DNA of 64,000 nt from NCBI RefSeq assembly GCF_001411555.2, contig NC_049901.1, positions 43,578,302 to 43,642,301 on the forward strand, in the 5' to 3' direction. The translations under genes were made by a program, and so were the position numbers. The notes under the pieces were generated by a model. It saw only the letters and a list, made by a program, of their open reading frames with translations. It did not search any database and was not told the origin of the DNA. The stretch is from Juglans regia. Taxonomy: Eukaryota; Streptophyta; Magnoliopsida; Fagales; Juglandaceae. Positions 13,559-25,899 of this stretch are shown here, piece after piece (position 1 is the stretch's first letter; each line of letters begins with the position of its first letter).

Positions 13559-13843
13559 ATGAAAATGTCAAGGAGGATTGAGTTTGTGAAGTTGAGGAAG
13601 AGAATTTCATGTGATGGGTCTGCAATCACTGCTGTGAGTGTCAAAAGAAGAGCGCACCAGTTGGATTGTTGCCATGGATCTCGTCTTTTGAGGCAGTTGG
13701 TTTGGAAGTTCAAGTCACTTTGGAAGCAAAATTTGGGTTTGCAAAGGAGCAAGGCACGGTACAGCTATGATCTTCACAGCTATTCTCTCAACTTTGATGA
13801 TGGTTTCTCAAATGACTATCCCTTCCATGATGGTTCCAGATGA
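13559..13843 (+). CDS. Small conserved plant protein of unknown function
   Basis: A single-exon frame of 94 residues from ATG at 13559. An in-frame extension upstream to 13511 would need a TTG start, so I prefer the ATG. The protein is basic in its N-terminal two-thirds (SRRIEFVKLRKRIS; SVKRRAHQLDCCHGSRLLRQ; WKFKSLWKQN) and ends RARYSYDLHSYSLNFDDGF-like (here SKARYSYDLHSYSLNFDDGF) followed by an acidic-aromatic tail. The Trp-Lys-rich segment followed by YSYDxxSYSxNFDDG is a pattern I recall from short unannotated plant proteins, which argues for a real gene. No signal peptide or membrane segment is evident. Its function is unknown and I assign none. The possible start-site ambiguity affects only the first few residues. 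Confidence 0.75.
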   Translation: MKMSRRIEFVKLRKRISCDGSAITAVSVKRRAHQLDCCHGSRLLRQLVWKFKSLWKQNLGLQRSKARYSYDLHSYSLNFDDGFSNDYPFHDGSR

Positions 13844-14415
13844 TTTTTGTTTTTCCTTTTTTTGAAAATAATCAATGAACAGTAGTTCTCAGGCCTTCCA
13901 TTGTTTTGGAGGCCATTTTTGAGGCATATACACAAGGTTTCATTGAAGATGATGGGATGGTTTGTGAATATATGAATTCTTGTCTCCGCTCTAGTTATTA
14001 TTCTAGTCTTGCTTGAGAAGTGGCAGATTGTTTTACATCAAGCCGCTGCTGTCTCTTTACTAGCACCAAGCCTCTTTCTATATTGCTCTTTATGTTTGTG
14101 AGAAAGGAGAAAAACTTGGAAGCTTTGTGAAATTCATCTGAATTTGCCCATTGCAGTAATCCGCTTTGGAATGGTTTCACACTTTTTTCCCCTGCCCACG
14201 ACATCTACTGATCTACATGGAACCAAACTGAGGAAGAACGGATATCACAAAATTTTTCAAATTTTCCCATTTATTTATTTTAATTTCACATTTTGGTTTT
14301 GGGTCAGAAATTATTTCAATTAGCTGGCGAGAAGAATAACAAAATTCCAACCAGATCTATGAACAAAATCGATGTCTCTTTTTCCAAGTTCAAAAACTAT
14401 TAACTTTCCTACATT

Positions 14416-14418
<3 letters not shown>

Positions 14419-14451
<33 letters not shown>
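14419..14451. repeat. (AG)n microsatellite
   Basis: About 16 AG units, directly visible. Confidence 0.92.
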
Positions 14452-15033
14452 CATGTTCTTTTCCCAATAAATGTCTTTTTAAGAAAGATTTATCAGTTCA
14501 TCTTCTTGGAAACCTGGACTCTAAAAGAGTGTTTGGATTTGGTTTTAGCAAGCAGTTTAAATATTTACAATAAAGTTGAGCAGGAATTATTTATAGTTTC
14601 ATTAGTTGGAGTCCAAATTTCCTTGAAAAATCAAGGTCTTGTACCAGAACTTAGGGACAACTCATGCTAAGATACAATGTAAATTAAGCATTGTTGATGA
14701 GAGATTACAAAGCACCAGGTTATGATATGGTTTTTGAGCCTTTTGAGTTATTCATCTAATTCTCCAGTTTCTTTCCATTCTGAATTACTCTTAACAAAGC
14801 CTTGAAAGGAAAATGACTGTGTTTGGCATCTGTAACAGTTTCTTTTGGGATTCTCCCCGCATATCCCTCCTGTCGACCAAAAGATCATGACTGCTATGGT
14901 GCGATCCACTACCACCAAAATCGATTGGAAACATGTGGGGAAGCCAAGCAAACAACTTTATATTAAAATTGAATCTAAAATCTATTAAGACAGAAGGTGA
15001 CCAGGTTCATATCTGAATGCAGATATAACAAAA

Positions 15034-15154
15034 GAAAAATTCTTCTTATCAGCCACTATTCACTACCCCACACCCCACACCCTATGGAAAAAAAAAAAAA
15101 AAGTTGTAAGTGTAGAGTATGAAATTGAATAGTGGCTGATTTATAGAATTCCTC
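15034..15154. mobile_element. Short foldback MITE, family D (~121 bp)
   Basis: The left end reads GAAAAATTCTTCTTATCAGC then CACTATTCA. The reverse complement of the right end reads GAGGAATTCTATAAATCAGC then CACTATTCA. The arms are about 29 bp with a handful of mismatches. The short core is A-rich. The terminal pattern GAAAAATTCT-CT-ATCA is shared with the element at 50669. Confidence 0.7.
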
Positions 15155-15452
15155 ATCTCAGAAATATCCCTCTCCACAAACTATATAACATTGTATATTT
15201 ATATATAGCAAAAAGCTTCTCTCCCTCTCTCTTTTTGGGCCAACCCTTTTAAACCTTTCTTGGAAACACTTCAATTAGTGCATATGGTTGTAGTCATATC
15301 CATTATGGGCCAAATCTAAGCCTAACTCCCTAGGCCAAAACTGTACAAAGACGAGTTTGCCGCATTGTCTTGACTCTTGCTACATAGTGCATAACCAAAA
15401 GGAAACAAGAAAAAAAAAAAAAAAAAAAAATTAGACACAACCTCATAGGGAA

Positions 15453-15494
15453 CAGCATCTATGAGTTGTGAAGCAGCATCTATGAGTTGTGAAG
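15453..15494. repeat. 21-bp perfect tandem duplication
   Basis: CAGCATCTATGAGTTGTGAA plus G is present twice, back to back, about 230 bp before the acid phosphatase start codon. Confidence 0.9.
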
Positions 15495-15721
15495 CATGAG
15501 TTTTCCTTTTGTTTTCTTGTTCATTATGTACTCAATTAGTCCAGAATTAATTTGCTACCAATCCAATCTAATCAATTACCCCATGTGATTTTCAAAGACA
15601 GGCCATGACACCATGCCCCCACACGCCATGTGACCCTTTTATGTGCCTGCTCTCCCCCACTCCAAATAACTTCACCATTCTCAATCGTCCTCATCATTCT
15701 CTCTTGACCTCTTTTGTGAGA

Positions 15722-17559
15722 ATGAAAATGGGAAAACTCCTAGGATTCCTACTGCTCTTCTCAAGCCTCTGCATCGGTTTTGTGTCTGCAGATTGGAACA
15801 TATTGAACCAGAAAAGGAAAAATGGGGTGGGATCTAGCTTGAAGAACTATTGTGAGAGTTGGAGGATCAATGTTGAACTAAACAACATTAGGGGATTCGA
15901 AGTTGTGCCCGAAGAATGCGTCGAGTACATCAAGAAATACATGACATCTTCGCAATACAAAGCTGACTCCGAGAGAGCGATTGAAGAGGTCATTCTTTAC
16001 CTAAGCCATTGTTGCACCTTGGAGGGCGATGGTAAAGATGCATGGATTTTTGATGTTGATGATACGCTTCTGTCCACCGTACCTTACTACAAGAAACATG
16101 GCTTTGGGTAAGTGCAAAGTAGTACTATGATATATTTGTTCGTTGATATAATGCATTCCGATAGATCGATTTCAGGAGCCTCCAATATATGCATTGTTGA
16201 TAACAGCAAGCACTGAGGTTTACAAGTTTCAAATCTAGGCAAGATCAGATCGTGTAGTTTTCCTCAGCTATATGTTGTTCTACAAAGAAACTTCACTCCC
16301 AATGAATTTTTAGTCAAAAAAGTATAGCCATTCCATGTTTTTAACCTCTTTTAGCAATGCAGAGATGATTTTCTTTTCTTCTTTCAGTAATGAGACAATG
16401 CAGGACAATGACCTTTTGTCATTAATTTTTGTGAGAAGTTATTTTTGTATTGGGACTGTTTATTGGACCAACTTCAGTAAATTGGGCCTTATTTTCATTT
16501 GCTAAGAGCCTGCTCAATTTTGTTTCCTCTAGTTTTCTGATAGCCTATGCAACTAATGGTTATTAAACTCAAATCAGGGGAAGGAAGCTGAATGCAACCT
16601 CTTTGGAAGCATGGATGGGAGAGAGTAAGGCACCAGCTCTTGAGCACACATTCAAGCTCTTCCACGACATCAAAGACAGAGGTCTTAAGATCTTTTTGAT
16701 TTCTTCAAGAAAGGAAACACTAAGATCTCCCACCGTTGATAACCTCATCAAGGCTGGTTATCATGGATGGACGAATCTGGTACTAAGGTATGTATGTTCA
16801 TCCACTACAGTGCTTCTAATTCTATTTAATTTTTCTGTCTTTCCCTTGATCCAACGACATGGTGGAAGCTAAAGCCCTGTTTGGATTCAGAGATGAGTTG
16901 AGATGATTTTAGATGAGTTGAATTAAATATTATTATTATTTTAAGATTTGAAAATGTTGAATTGTTTATTATATTTTGTGCGGAAATTTGGGAAAGTTAT
17001 AATGATAAGATGAGGTGAGTTGATGTGAGTTTCGAATCCAAACGGGGGCCTAAGCCTTTTAATAAACAATATTACACCTACCTTGGGAATCTTTTTAGTC
17101 ATTATTTTCTCCATTTAATAATGCATAATTGTTCTGATATAAAGGTAACACAGAGTTGTGTGCTACAGAGGTTTTTTTGTGAGTGTTTTTGCCTTGAAGA
17201 TTTACTACCCCTTCTTGTTTTTCAAAGCTCCCATGTCTGCTAGACATCTAAATGGATATTATCAGTACAAGATTAAAAAGTGTTTTCCCCTTGTGTTATT
17301 TGTACCAAAGGATGGATTTTAGCTGGTAAAAGCCTGAAACTATCCTGAAGAATTCTATCAATCAACTATACATATGTACAGGGGTCTTGAAGATGAGTTT
17401 ATGGAAGTGCAAAGTTACAAATCCAAGGCGAGGCAGCATTTGACTAGTCAGGGATACCGCATATGGGGCATTATCGGAGATCAATGGAGCAGTTTTGAGG
17501 GGCCTCCCACAGCAAAAAGAACATTCAAACTACCCAATTCCATCTACTATCTTGCATAA
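15722..17559 (+). CDS. HAD-family acid phosphatase, vegetative storage protein-like (class IIIB type)
   Basis: A phosphomonoesterase-type protein, probably secreted or vacuolar. Three exons (15722-16107, 16578-16787, 17382-17559) join with GT-AG splices into 257 residues, typical for plant acid phosphatase 1/VSP proteins. The start is placed at ATG 15722 because it directly precedes a signal peptide (MKMGKLLGFLLLFSSLCIGF then VSA); an in-frame ATG at 15605 would put 39 polar residues in front. HAD motif I is FDVDDTLLS (Asp near residues 111 and 113), motif II is FLISSR, and the C-terminal motif is IIGDQWSSFEGPP followed by FKLPNSIYYLA. The catalytic Asp pair is intact, so an active enzyme is plausible; some storage proteins of this family have lost it. 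Intron 2 contains a MITE (16873-17050). The substrate is unknown. Confidence 0.92.
16873..17050. mobile_element. MITE family A in acid phosphatase intron 2 (178 bp)
   Basis: The left end is AGCCCTGTTTGGATTC. The reverse complement of the right end is GGCCCCCGTTTGGATTC. The element is flanked by TAA on both sides (16870-16872 and 17051-17053), a 3-bp target-site duplication of the kind made by PIF/Harbinger (Tourist) elements. The core contains AGATTTGAAAATGTTGAATT and TTATTATATTTTGTG. It lies inside an intron in forward orientation. Confidence 0.75.
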
Positions 17560-20500
17560 GTCTCAAGCTATAAGAGCATGTTCATTTGAAGTACAAGCTA
17601 CTGTTTTTCTTCTAGATTGCCCCTCACAGAGTTATATCTCCACCCGATCTTGCACCTTCATCTTTGTTCAAGTCCATGATTATGAAATATCATCGACATC
17701 TAAAAAAATTCCAATGCTTTGTGTACTGAGATTTTACCTTAAACCTAATAGCATATTGTTCAAACTAATTGAAGAGAGAAATTCAAATATGCCTCTAAAA
17801 TGAACATCATAGAGCAGAGGTTACACATTGAACAAGAAAAAAAAAAAAAAAAAGGATCTGATCAGGGTAGTTATCATACACGAGAGTGAAAAGTAGTTGG
17901 GGGATATTACACGTGATAAGCCAAAAACGTATTCACCTGTGGTAAACAAAATAATTAAAAAGCAGACTCAAAAGCAGTTCTCAAGGCTCCAAAGCCGTGA
18001 CTTGTGTCAATTTTGCAACCAACAGTCACTATCAATGTCTCAACAGTCAAATGGCATATCTAATCCTAATAACCCCACTTGGCATTAGTCTGAAAGTCAT
18101 CAAGTTTTGTTCACATTGCCAAGATCCCACCTGTTAAAATCTTTGGGGAAGCTTGTTGTCATGATGAGGTGTATATGATTTTTTGTATTGGTATTTGTAA
18201 ATTTTTCATTGTTTGCACTTGGGTGTTGCTCCCACTGATTTTGTGAGCTTTGAAATGAAGAAGTAATCTTTTCTTGGGAAAAAAAAAAAAAAAAACTCAG
18301 CTATCATTGTTCGAGTCTATGAGATTAATGACTTGTTATTTGGTAAAGAGGAAGAAAATGGTCCTTTTAAGAGACTTTGCTAAACTAAAATTGGGGCGAA
18401 AATGTCTTAAATGTAGCAAATGCTCATATAAAAAACCAGAAAAAAGAAGGATCTATGTAGATTATACCTGATAGCTAGATTGTCCACTTAAGACGAATCT
18501 GTAAAGCTACGCTTGAGTAGCGAGGTGATCTCATATTATCTGTGAATAGTAGTAAAAAAGTAACGATAAAATATTGAATAATAGTAAAAAATATTAAATA
18601 GTAGTGGAGTGATCTACCCAAACACAACCTAAGTCTCATATGTACATATGGGGCATGCATTATTTGATTGGTGGGGTAGTAGTTTAATTAAGGAGGTCCG
18701 AAAAGAACATTAATCTACCAAAGCATAAAGCACACAGTTTGCAAGCATACTTTTGTTGTTTCAAGGATGTTGGTGGTTGTGGGATGAATGATGGTGGTTA
18801 TGAAAATCTGATGTCATACGTGAGAAAAGTATGGTCAAAAAAACAAAACTATATATTATAGTGCATTGCATTATACGAAAACCATGGTAATCTCTAAGAC
18901 ATATTAAAAGATAGATATATACACATGAAGCATAATCCGCGACACTTACTAAATAATTAAGAAGTAATTAACGTTGTCTGTTTGTAACTGCGGCTTTCCT
19001 CTGCTAAAAGTGAGGGCTATCAATAAAATTGAGGTTTAGTTTAAAAAAAAAAGTATAAAATTCACATGAGCCTATTTTATTTGTTCATTTTTCTTTCTCT
19101 CTAAACCTTAGATTTTGGTCCGAAACTCTAAAGAATCTTAGTCCATCTTTGATATCGTATATGATCATAGTATAGGCATTGTCATAATACATTGGCATTG
19201 ATGCTGGTTAGTGCTTAGGAACTGACTCTTCATAGTTTACAGTCAATCAAGCAATGACCAGAGTGAAAGAAAAGCTTAAAAATCTTGCTGAGAAAATCTG
19301 CAAGTGTCTTTAGAGATCAGAGATCTAATAGTGTAATCTTACCAACTAGGAATCTTATTATAAGATCCGGGTTTCTAAAACCTGAGTTCACCCGAGTGTA
19401 TTGGCCCAGATCATAACCTGGGTTAACCCGGTCCAGAATCCGGGTGACCACCCATATTCTAATATACAAAAAGTTTGAAATAAGATTTATTTAAAAAAAA
19501 AAAAAAAAAAACATGATTTTTGAAGCATGATGTTGCTCAAAATTGATCAAAAGGGAATCAAGTGAAGACAAATTAGAAGAAGACACGTAGTGAATTTACA
19601 AGTGGAATGTCTAATATGAATACAATAAATTATGAATTGAAACTTTAAAATGACAGAAAATAGAAGGATGGATAAAGGTGGAAGGAAAACGCAAAATGTA
19701 TTGGCATTTTATATGCCAAGAAGTGGAAATGTGGACATTCTTGATCACCTTGGCCCACCATTTTTCATCTTTCCAAAATGCAATTTTTGGGTTTTTGTTT
19801 AAACATAATGACACACTTTCTTATATTAGTTTGATCCAAAACATGAGATAGTTGGTATTTATCCAAATAAAGATTCGTTAATTAATAGTTTTTAATGGAG
19901 TTGAGCTTTCCATATTCTAAGGAATTAGATTCTAATAATCCATTGTATCGGAGTATTTATCAGATTCTGATTTTTTAGTTAATTTTTTATTTTTTATTAT
20001 AAAAATTACATTTAAGTATTTTTTTTTTACAAGAAACGATAAGTCTATAAATATATTTATATAAAAAAATTATATATTAACATGATTTGATATTGTACGT
20101 CATATCTATTTTATATAAAAAAATTCAATCTATTGTATATCAAGTATAGAATTTTTCTTATAATAATTCTTTATAATTCTTGTAGAACAAATATTTTATT
20201 TTTAATTATTAATAAACTATATTGAAAGATATTTCTCCTATTCGAGTTGGGTTTATATCCGTTAATTAATTATTCGATGTGTTATTAAATAGTAATATTG
20301 AAGAGAAATTACTATAGCAGTGCACACTTTACACTTATTGTGTAGTTGCTTCTAATTGATTGTTCACAACACTAACTTAAGAAGATGTGTGGTTTACATG
20401 ATGTCACATCATGTGTATAAAATAGATGCTCTCAATAATAACTTCTATCTATATTTATTCGTTATTAAATTTGAAAGAATCCTGAAATTGTTTTTTTAAA

Positions 20501-20848
20501 AACAATTACTCAATAATTCTTTATTTTTTGGAGTTGAAACGTGAAAGTCCACCATGCAAACTATCCATCTGCAGCCTGACACTTGTCCAGCCAAAATTCC
20601 CAGGGACCATGTTTGTTTTATGAGAAAGCAGAAGAAAGAAAATGTATGGGGGCCCACCACGTCCCATACGCCTTTTAAGCAAAACGAAAGGACATTTTAA
20701 AAAAAATAAAATAAAATAAAATAATCCAAACGGCAAACACCTAAGCCCCACGTGCACCCAATCGGGTATCTTCGCCGCCCACCAACCAGGAACCTCCAAA
20801 TGTAGGTCCCACCAACACTTGAAGTACAGTATTCCCTTACACTATGAT
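17560..20848. other. Intergenic; acid phosphatase 3' flank and AT-rich spacer
   Basis: It contains poly-A runs (about 17840, 18280 and 19490), a GC-rich patch of ACCCGGGTT-like pieces at about 19365-19455 and very AT-rich DNA at 19960-20520. A transcript 3' end may lie near 18280. No gene was recognised. Confidence 0.45.
18478..18640. mobile_element. Probable degraded MITE
   Basis: GAGGTGATCTCATATTATCT and GTGAATAGTAGTAAAAAAG, followed by repeated AATAGTAGTAAAAAATATTAA pieces, end at GGAGTGATCTACCCAAACAC. The arms (GTGATCTCA.../...GAGTGATCTACCC) and the repeated AATAGTAG motif look like a palindromic repeat in decay. The family was not identified. Confidence 0.35.
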
Positions 20849-20871
20849 ACACGCGCAATTATGGCGCGTGT
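20849..20871. promoter_or_regulatory. CGCG-box palindrome upstream of the PHR1-like gene
   Basis: ACACGCGC (20849-20856) and GCGCGTGT (20864-20871) form a perfect 8-bp inverted repeat around a 7-nt AT-rich spacer. Each arm contains a VCGCGB core, the known binding site of CAMTA calmodulin-binding factors. It lies about 230 bp before the end of the inferred first exon of the PHR1-like gene. The regulatory role is inferred from the motif alone. Confidence 0.35.
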
Positions 20872-20899
20872 GAGATATACTGTTCCTTATAATGCAGTG

Positions 20900-23802
20900 G
20901 CCAATATGCCACAAAGGGAGGGGCGCAAAGCGCACTCGTCACCCCACCGTTCACTTCCTCGGGCACGCCGGTGACGGAATTCAAAGCACCCGCCTGTGTA
21001 TTCGCCACCCTCTTCATCGCGCTGAACTCAAATTCTTGGCTTTCAATCCATTCTGAGCCTTTTGGACTCCGACTTTCCGACCTTCCTATGATTTTTTAGG
21101 TAAGAATTCGATAATACCCGTTTGATATTTATGCCTTTTTTGGGTGATATTTGAAGGCCATCTTGGTTGCTATCGTCAAATTTGGTATATCTATTTGGGC
21201 TTTGATTCATTTTTTGGTGCTTTTCAATCTATGGGGTGCAAATTGAATTGGGTCACTTATTTTTGTTTTGTGTATTTGATTTTGTTTTGGTGTGTTTGTG
21301 GATAATGTGTTGTTCCGTCTATAGTTTTTCATGCACATGTACTGTTTGTGATACGGGATTGATTTGGGGGTTACGTGGCTATTTCGGTGAATTTCAGGTT
21401 CTGGGTGGATTGGTGTGCTGTTGATATTTGATTCTTGGAGCCAGCTTTGTTTTTTTTTTGGTTTTTACATGATTGCTTATGGTAGAACTGAAGTGTGGCC
21501 CTATCAGAGCTTTTATTTAGTGGAACCCATATGAATTTGTGTATGACTAAGTTACGAATGGCCTCTGGATAAGGTGGAACATTTGACTAGATAATATGTT
21601 TTGCCAGACAGAACTTGTATGAATTAGGGATGCCTTTTGTGGACATTATAGAGGTATTATCAGGGTTGTTTTGAAGTCAGATTGACTAGTGCTTTAATGA
21701 TGATAGTGAACTTCTGTTCGGATACGGTTGTGAAAAAATGATCCCAGTCTTTGGCTCTTACTCAGTTTAGTCTCTCAATGAACAGATTTATTGGGGTTGC
21801 TAGCCTCCGGATGTTTATGTGACTATTTGAATGAGAAAGCAACTATCTAGGGTGGGCTAACTGCTCTGCCATTTCTTTTTAAATGAATCTTTGGATGCCC
21901 TGAAATAGATGGGGCCTTCTTCCCCTTACCTGGGACTCACTCAGACGGCAAACAGGATGGCCTGGAATGGGAATTCTACTTCGATGGGTTTCCAAAGCCT
22001 GGGCAAGGTGGCAACATCCACCTCTCAGGGCCAGGGGTGAGAATCAATCTTAATGCTAACATTTGGTGGGCCACTAATAGGCTGACGTGGAATCACTTTA
22101 TTGGAGCCTTCCCCTGACTGATCAGCTCCAGAAGTAGGCTGGTGTCCGAGAAAAGGTAGATTCTGGAAATGGAATCAGAAAACCTATAATCAGTTGTGCA
22201 GATTCTTTGGTAGAATGGGGTTCAGCAATGGAATCTCATCGATCCAGTCTTTCATCCAACACTACGAAAACACTTTATTTTCCTTAATTTTCTCTTAGGC
22301 ATGCGAATTAAATGCATATGCACAACTTTTTTATTTTTAGAAGTAAATGTATATGCACAAAGAATCCATGAAGAGGTCTTAAGTATCCTTTGTTAAGGCA
22401 AGTATGTCTAGATGTGTATTGGATGGTGGAGACAATGATCTTGATAGAATTAGCACTTGCAAGACTTTCCAAATAAGTTGACTGGTGTTGTCCACAATTT
22501 CTATTTGGAGTTTTACGATGAAGATCGCTATTTTTTCCTCAATGTGCTTATTTGTAGGTCTTTGGAGATTTGAGTATGACGACCATGATTATTGAGCATG
22601 TTGATGTTTTTATTTTCTGATTTAGATCATTTACCATTTCAAAGGCTGTGAATTCACTCGAATTTCAATGATGATAGTTGTCAGTATTTTGACAGGTGAC
22701 CTTCTATTCTCGTTGCATTATGTGGTGGATACATTTATTCAATAATCATGAAGATATCTTGGACTTCAATTTTTTCATTGTTCTGTATCAATTTTTTTCC
22801 TTCCTCACTCTATTAGAATGAATGCTTTGATTTCCTCCAAGAAATGGAGGGTTTTTCTGTATTATGCTTCCTTGTGCTTAATGTTCAGGGCTTGTTGAGA
22901 AGAGGATCGTTATATATTGGGCCTCAGAAATTCCAAGTGGGAATTTGAAAGATGTTTGTAGCTCGCAAGTATTTCTATCAGTCTCATATTTCAATTAAAC
23001 CAATAACTTATAATGCTGAAATTATGGATTTTGAGAGGCTAGATTCTTGGAAAGATGTAGTGTCATCTGTAGAGGAGAGATTCGACATTTCACTATTTTC
23101 TTTGACTATTTTGCATTTTTATGGCCCAAGGACTCGTAAATCTAATAGTAACAAGGCTTGGGAATCTCCAGTTGCATTATTCGTTAGATATCCAGTCCTA
23201 GTTTGGCAAGCTTGGGTTCCAAGTATATGCTGGTGACTGGGTCATGGGTTGTCCTAGGGCAAGTGTCTTATTTATGAGTGTGAGGATCCGACCAGAGTTC
23301 ACAACCAATATTGCTCAAATGAGATGGTGAGGTGTACAATAATCTATTCTCTATCACTCATAGTTCAAGGACTGACCTCATATATTTTCAAATATAGATA
23401 TCTGTGTGTGTGGGTTTGCTCATATATCTTATGTGTCACCTGCCTTAATTTAGGTTTCACAGAAAGCTTCTCATCCTCTTCCCCATTAAGAAACTCTTAC
23501 TACAGTGTGCTTGATTGTGGTTTGTAGTTTACATCAATGTAGCACTTCTGTTTGCAGATGTGCCAACACTTATTATAGTGTATCTCCGTTTAGTTAGTAT
23601 TTTACATCGATCCAATACCTCTCTCTGCAGATGTAAAATTGATTACATTTTCCTTTGTGTGGGTCTCAAGAACAAGCAACCTGGGTGCTTTTAGTGGGTT
23701 GTTAGTTGGTGACTATTAACAACCAAAGCAGGGTGGCACAAAATGAGCTAACAGTTATTGACTAAACATTGACACGTTCTTCCTTTTTTGATCTAGGACC
23801 AA
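20900..23802 (+). other. 5' leader exon and long leader intron of the PHR1-like gene
   Basis: A GC-rich, C-rich stretch (about 20920-21099) ends in an AG|GTAAGA donor at 21099/21100. The next acceptor that reaches the start codon is ATCTAG at 23791-23796, six bases before the ATG at 23803. This gives a leader intron of about 2.7 kb with T-rich, stop-filled sequence. Additional untranslated exons inside it are possible. The transcription start is not fixed. Confidence 0.5.
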
Positions 23803-25858
23803 ATGGAGGCACGCCCTACTTTATCAATTCAAAGATCAGGTGCAAAGCAGCTTAGTAACATGGGGATTTCTGGAGCACTGTCTTCATCTTTACCAGTCCT
23901 TCCAGCCCCTTTGCAAGAGACATATCCGAAGTTGCCAGACTCTCAACACATTTATATGGAAAGAGAACTTGTGAAAAGGCCTTTTAACCATGCAAGTCAT
24001 TTACCCTCTGATAGTGGAGTGGCTGGTCACATGTTTTCATCATCCCCAGGATTTTCATCAGATCTTCATTACTCATCTCTTTCGTCCCATGAAGAGCATT
24101 CTAAAAACTCTCCTTTTATTTCTCGGTCATCAACTATGCGAGGAGCTTTTCCATTGACATACACTTCTCATTCGATATCTGTTCAATCTACAAAATCAAG
24201 TCATTATGCCGAAGAAAACTCTGCTTCCTGGAATACTGATTCACTTCCAAGTTTTCTTGATTTTCCTGTAAATACCTTTATTGAGAGTAGTCAGGTAGAA
24301 AGCAGTGCGTGTAATACTGTCCTGCCATCTGAGGAATTTGGTAAATGGGCAGACCAGCTAATTTCCGATGACGTTGCAAATTGGAATGAGCTTCTTGGAG
24401 ACACCAATGTTACAGATTTGGAATCAAAGGTTGGATATTCATAAGATGTGGTCATTAATAGTCGTCCATAAGGAAAATAGATAATTTCCAGTATGATTAA
24501 TTTTGAATCATTTTGGCATTGTTTCTTTTTCTTTTCTTTTCTTTTTTCTTTTGATATTATTGTCTTGTTTCTTTAGATGGCATGCCAGGTGTCCAAACCA
24601 TCTCCAAATTTTCAAGCACATGAGTCCCAAGTTCATCAGCAGCTTCCTGTACCATCTGGAGAAATTCGTGCTATTGCTACTCCCACTTCCTCGGCAAATA
24701 GTGCCACAGCCAAGCCACGCATGCGCTGGACACCAGAACTTCATGAAGCCTTTGTGGAGGCTGTCAATAAACTTGGTGGTAGTGAAAGTATGTAACTCTT
24801 TTATCCTCGTCACACTTTTAGTCTATAATTATGTAGCTTTGGCTTCAATTGATTAATAATTCTTGTTTTACAGAAGCTACTCCAAAGGGTGTGCTGAAGT
24901 TCATGAAAGTTGAAGGATTGACCATCTATCATGTGAAAAGCCATTTGCAGGTATTATGCTTTATTTCTTTTACCATGAGATTAGTTTCCTGCATAAATAA
25001 TGTGCAAGTCTGCATTTGCATGTGAACTTACTTTTAACTGGAGATTTTGCCCCCATGAATTGCAGAAATATCGGACAGCCAGATACAGACCAGATTCTTC
25101 AGAAGGTATATAACAAGTACTTCTGTGTGGGCATGCGTGCAGGTGCATGCCTGTGCATCTGTGTGTTCCCATTTTTGGTTTTGTTTGTACTGCTTTAATT
25201 TACCTCAATGTATCAGTTTCTTTACTGCTTTAATTTACCTCAATGTATCAGTTTCTTTCTGTTTGAATGAAGAACAGGGTGGGATGTTATACCTTACTGT
25301 ATCAGCTCCTTCCGGTTTGAATGTTTTTCTTTGCTGGGAAGAAAAGGGGAGGGATGTTTAAGGAGGCGTTTTTTTCCCTTGTTTACATTTTTAGTGAAAT
25401 TAAAGTCTCTAAAGAAGTAAATGCTTTTTGCAGTAGGCTTATTATAATTTCTTTGTCATGTTGTTGAAGCTTTTGCTTGATTTGAAAGAAAAGGTAGAGA
25501 GAAACAAGTAGTTTTTGGCATAACTGGCTGCCCCAAATGCAGAATGAGACGTACTTTCTCAGGGATCATGAAATTTGTCATTAGATTAATCTTATGTGCT
25601 TTATACTGTAGATATTGTGGGCTTAAGAGTCGCCCGCAGAATCTTCTGTCATGTCTTTGTAGTTGTTATGGTAGATACCATCATATGAACATTTCTTCTT
25701 GATTTCTCAGCTTAACTCAAGTTAACTAAGCCTTATTCCCAGTTAAAGTTTGGCTTCTTCATGACTTTCTCGTATATGTCCTGTATACTTGGGCTATGCA
25801 TATTTAGCTCATCTCTAAAATTCTCATTTTCCGATAAAAAAAAGTTTGGCTTCTTCAC

Positions 25859-25899
<41 letters not shown>

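Larger units (their letters stand above)
13844..15721. other. Intergenic with microsatellite and MITE; acid phosphatase upstream region
   Basis: It holds a (GA)n run (14419-14451), a MITE (15034-15154), a poly-A tract near 15410-15430 and a 21-bp tandem duplication at 15453-15494. No other gene was seen. Confidence 0.5.

Noticed and set aside
15605..15721. Upstream in-frame ATG of the acid phosphatase
   Set aside because: Using it would bury the signal peptide behind 39 polar Pro/His-rich residues not expected in the family.
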